A stretch of DNA of 64,000 nucleotides, taken from positions 62,001-126,000 of the forward strand of contig NZ_JAESIY010000011.1 of the NCBI RefSeq assembly GCF_016757215.1. Reading direction: 5' to 3'. Positions 61,666 to 64,000 of the stretch are shown here, in pieces. The translations under genes and the position numbers were made by a program. The stretch's first letter is position 1; every line of letters starts with the position of its first letter. The stretch is from Fulvivirga sediminis (lineage in GTDB: Bacteria > Bacteroidota > Bacteroidia > Cytophagales > Cyclobacteriaceae). The notes below the pieces were generated by a model that was not told where the DNA came from, ran no database searches, and saw nothing but the letters and a program-made list of their open reading frames with translations.

Positions 61666-64000
61666 ATGTTAAAGAAGATAATAGATAGGCCGGTACTTAC
61701 TATTGTTATTTCGATAGTGCTGGTGTTGGCTGGTGCCGCCAGTATGATGCAATTGCCGGTTGAAAGATTTCCTGAAATAGCACCTCCTAGTGTAAGTGTG
61801 CAGGTAAACTACCCTGGAGGTAACGCAGAAACAGTAGCTAAATCGGTTCTTCTGCCTATAGAGGAGGCAATCAACGGAACAGAAAATATGACTTATGCGA
61901 ACTCTACAGCTACCAACTCTGGTAAGGGTAGAGTTACCGTATATTTTGAACCTGGTACAGATCCTAACTTGGCAGCGGTAGATATTCAAAACAGAATTTC
62001 TGGGGTTGTACAGCAGATACCCCCGGAGGTGGTAGAAGCTGGTATTACGGTTTTAAAGCGTATGAAAGGTACGTTAATGACTATTAATATCTTTAGTGAA
62101 AGCCCAGAATCTACTTATGATGAAACTTTTCTTAATGCCTATACCAGAATTAATGTAAGAAGAAAACTAAAGCGGATTGAGGGTTTGGCGGAAGCCTCCA
62201 TCTTAAGGTCTAGAGATTATGCCATGAGGATATGGCTGAACCCTGAGAAAGTGGCTCAATATGGCCTTACTCCAAGAGATGTATATGAGCAAATAAGAGA
62301 TCAGAGTTTCGAGGCGGCTCCGGGTAAGTTTGGAGAAAATTCTGATGAGGTATTTGAAATCGCGCTCAAGCATACGGGCCGATTTAGTGAGCCTGAAGAA
62401 TATGAAAATATTGTAATTAAAACTGAACAGGATGGATTACAGCTTCACCTTAAAGATGTAGCGAGAATTGAGTTCGGAGCTTCTAATTATACCAGTCAAA
62501 ACAGACTTGATGGTAAGCCTTCAGTAACCATAGACATCGTTCAGCAGAGTGGAGCAAATGCTGTGGATATTGATCGTGATGTACGAGCCGTTCTGGAAGA
62601 GCAGGCTAAGGTATTCCCCGAAGGCATAAACTATGAAATTACATATAGTGTTCGGGATCAGATAGATGAATCTATGGGCCATGTGAAACAGACGCTTATA
62701 GAAGCTTTTATCCTGGTTTTCCTCGTTGTATTTATATTCCTGCAAGATTTTAAGGCCACTTTTATTACGGCTATCACTATTCCCATTTCACTAGTGGGTA
62801 CTTTCTTCTTTCTTTCGCTTATTGGGGTTTCTATGAACGTACTGAGTATGTTCTCTATAGTACTTTCAATAGGTATTGTGGTGGATAATGCTATTGTGGT
62901 AGTAGAGGCAATTTATGAGAAGATGCAGCACCATGCCATGACGGCGAGAGATGCAGTGATGTCTGCTTTAAGTGAAATTACCGGTGCTATTGTTTCTATT
63001 ACTCTTGTAATTTCGGCGGTGTTCTTACCAGTTGGTTTCTTACAAGGACCAGTGGGCGTTTTCTATCAGGAATTTGCTTACACCATTATTATTGCTGTGG
63101 TCATTTCTGCTATTATAGCTTTGACCTTAGGCCCTGTATTGTTCATATTGCTTTATAAGAAAAAGGACAAAAAGGCAACTGAAAATAAGCTTGTAGCTAA
63201 AGTGCAGCAATCTAAGCAAATACAGCAAGCCAGAGATATAGGTAACAAAGGACTTCGTAAGTTCGATGTGTTTTTTGATAAATTGACTAGGGGCTATGTT
63301 AATCTGGCTAAAAAAGCCATTAAATTTAAATGGGTTAGTTTATTGGGCTTAGCCGCAGTAGTGGGTATAACGGTATTTCTTGCTAATAGAACGCCTAGTG
63401 CATTCATTCCTACTGAGGATGATAATTTCCTGATTTTCACTATGTCTATGCCAGAAGGAGCTTCCTTGCACAGAACTAACGAAGCTCTAGTACAGGCAGA
63501 TTCTATACTAAGGCAAGAGCCGGCCGTTGCCAGTGTCAATACCGTATCTGGATATAATATTGTGAACAGCTCGGAGAGTCCTTCTTCCGGTATGGGTTAC
63601 GTATTATTAAAAGATTTAGATGAGAGGGGAGATATTAAAAAGATAGATGATGTGGTGAGACATCTTCTAAATAAACTTAACGTAATAAGTGAAGCCAGAA
63701 GTATTAACATGTATCCCAGACCCACAGTACAAGGTTTTGGTAACTTTGATGGGGTGCAAGTGATGCTTCAGGATCTTGCTGATGGTGATCCTGCTGAGTT
63801 TGGTAATCTTGTCAATGAGTTTATCGTAGAGCTATCTCAGCAAGATGAAATTGAAAATGCCTTTACCTCTTACAATACTAATTTCCCTCAGTATAAGCTA
63901 GATATTGATTATAAAAAGGCAAAAGCTCTTGGTGTTAGTGTTAAAGATATGATGTTTACCATACAGTCTAACTTTGGTAGAACCCGAATAGGAGATTTTA
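61666..64000 (+). CDS. HAE-type RND efflux permease (AcrB/MexB-like), 3' end outside window
   Basis: The frame opens with ATG at 61666 (MLKKIIDRPVLTIVISIVLVLAG) and stays open to the window end, 778 codons of an expected about 1050. PVERFPEIAPPSVSVQVNYPGGNAETVAKSVLLPIEEAINGTENMTYANSTATNSG is the AcrB-type start, and the TM4 segment VLSIGIVVDNAIVVVEA carries the single DD-type relay (VDNAIVV). ITGAIVSITLVISAVFLPVGFLQGPVGVFYQEFAYTI is the conserved TM5-6 signature. It exports hydrophobic or amphiphilic drugs with proton drive. It follows its adaptor by 264 bp holding a terminator-like hairpin. Confidence 0.92.
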   Translation, partial: MLKKIIDRPVLTIVISIVLVLAGAASMMQLPVERFPEIAPPSVSVQVNYPGGNAETVAKSVLLPIEEAINGTENMTYANSTATNSGKGRVTVYFEPGTDPNLAAVDIQNRISGVVQQIPPEVVEAGITVLKRMKGTLMTINIFSESPESTYDETFLNAYTRINVRRKLKRIEGLAEASILRSRDYAMRIWLNPEKVAQYGLTPRDVYEQIRDQSFEAAPGKFGENSDEVFEIALKHTGRFSEPEEYENIVIKTEQDGLQLHLKDVARIEFGASNYTSQNRLDGKPSVTIDIVQQSGANAVDIDRDVRAVLEEQAKVFPEGINYEITYSVRDQIDESMGHVKQTLIEAFILVFLVVFIFLQDFKATFITAITIPISLVGTFFFLSLIGVSMNVLSMFSIVLSIGIVVDNAIVVVEAIYEKMQHHAMTARDAVMSALSEITGAIVSITLVISAVFLPVGFLQGPVGVFYQEFAYTIIIAVVISAIIALTLGPVLFILLYKKKDKKATENKLVAKVQQSKQIQQARDIGNKGLRKFDVFFDKLTRGYVNLAKKAIKFKWVSLLGLAAVVGITVFLANRTPSAFIPTEDDNFLIFTMSMPEGASLHRTNEALVQADSILRQEPAVASVNTVSGYNIVNSSESPSSGMGYVLLKDLDERGDIKKIDDVVRHLLNKLNVISEARSINMYPRPTVQGFGNFDGVQVMLQDLADGDPAEFGNLVNEFIVELSQQDEIENAFTSYNTNFPQYKLDIDYKKAKALGVSVKDMMFTIQSNFGRTRIGDF

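Overview
The window reads as chromosomal DNA of a Bacteroidota bacterium, most likely order Cytophagales. It is AT-rich. Several proteins carry type IX secretion (T9SS) sorting tails of type A and type B, and there is a PorP/SprF-family partner. Lipoproteins have short Bacteroidota-style lipoboxes, Shine-Dalgarno sequences are weak, and several upstream regions contain TAnnTTTG-type -7 promoter elements. The genus cannot be fixed from sequence alone. No rRNA, tRNA, CRISPR array, transposase or phage gene was seen.

Layout. 1-2.4 kb: three family-2 glycosyltransferases (the first cut by the window edge), closed by an 18-bp hairpin. 2.4-7.1 kb (minus strand): a beta-helix lipoprotein, an anchored protein of unknown function, a secreted beta-propeller protein and a GT-C type membrane glycosyltransferase. 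7.1-9.3 kb (plus strand): a compact UbiA/SDR/HAD operon resembling the polyprenyl-phospho-pentose (DPPR synthase/DprE2) pathway. 9.4-27.3 kb (minus strand): two giant secreted esterases. One is about 3150 aa with FN3, PA14, cadherin-like and jelly-roll modules and a type A tail. The other has 16 PKD repeats and a type B tail, and is broken by a frameshift near 22380. The second is followed by a PorP/SprF protein with a C-terminal SPOR-like domain and by an acyltransferase.

27.5-31.2 kb (minus strand): an exopolysaccharide operon made of a response regulator, a receiver/sugar-transferase fusion and two glycosyltransferases. 31.6-41 kb: housekeeping genes (deoxynucleoside kinase, GNAT, an unusual zinc-motif SDR, a TruA-like enzyme, a TlpA-like lipoprotein, a SerB-SerA fusion, Pgi) and the remnant of a sensory protein. 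41.4-46.2 kb: a tandem-PAS membrane sensor without output domain, then a two-gene polysaccharide degradation unit (BNR_4 candidate lyase plus GH88 unsaturated glucuronyl hydrolase). 46.2-54 kb (minus strand): a metal-type RND efflux system (CusA/CusB/TolC) with its own OmpR-type two-component system. 54.1-57.4 kb: a NarL-type two-component system, a small secreted protein with a threefold GPxAKNxKxW repeat, and a receiver that has lost its phospho-acceptor. 57.7-64 kb: a K+/H+ antiporter, a YceI protein, and an HAE-type RND efflux pair whose permease runs off the window.

The common theme is the cell envelope: making surface glycans, displaying very large adhesive enzymes through T9SS, degrading external polysaccharide, and exporting toxic compounds under two-component or repressor control. 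The points most worth checking are the polyprenyl-pentose module, the frameshifted PKD esterase, the GPxAKNxKxW repeat protein, the 11-bp-phased TTAA boxes before the metal efflux genes, and the twin 19-bp imperfect palindromes before the second RND operon.
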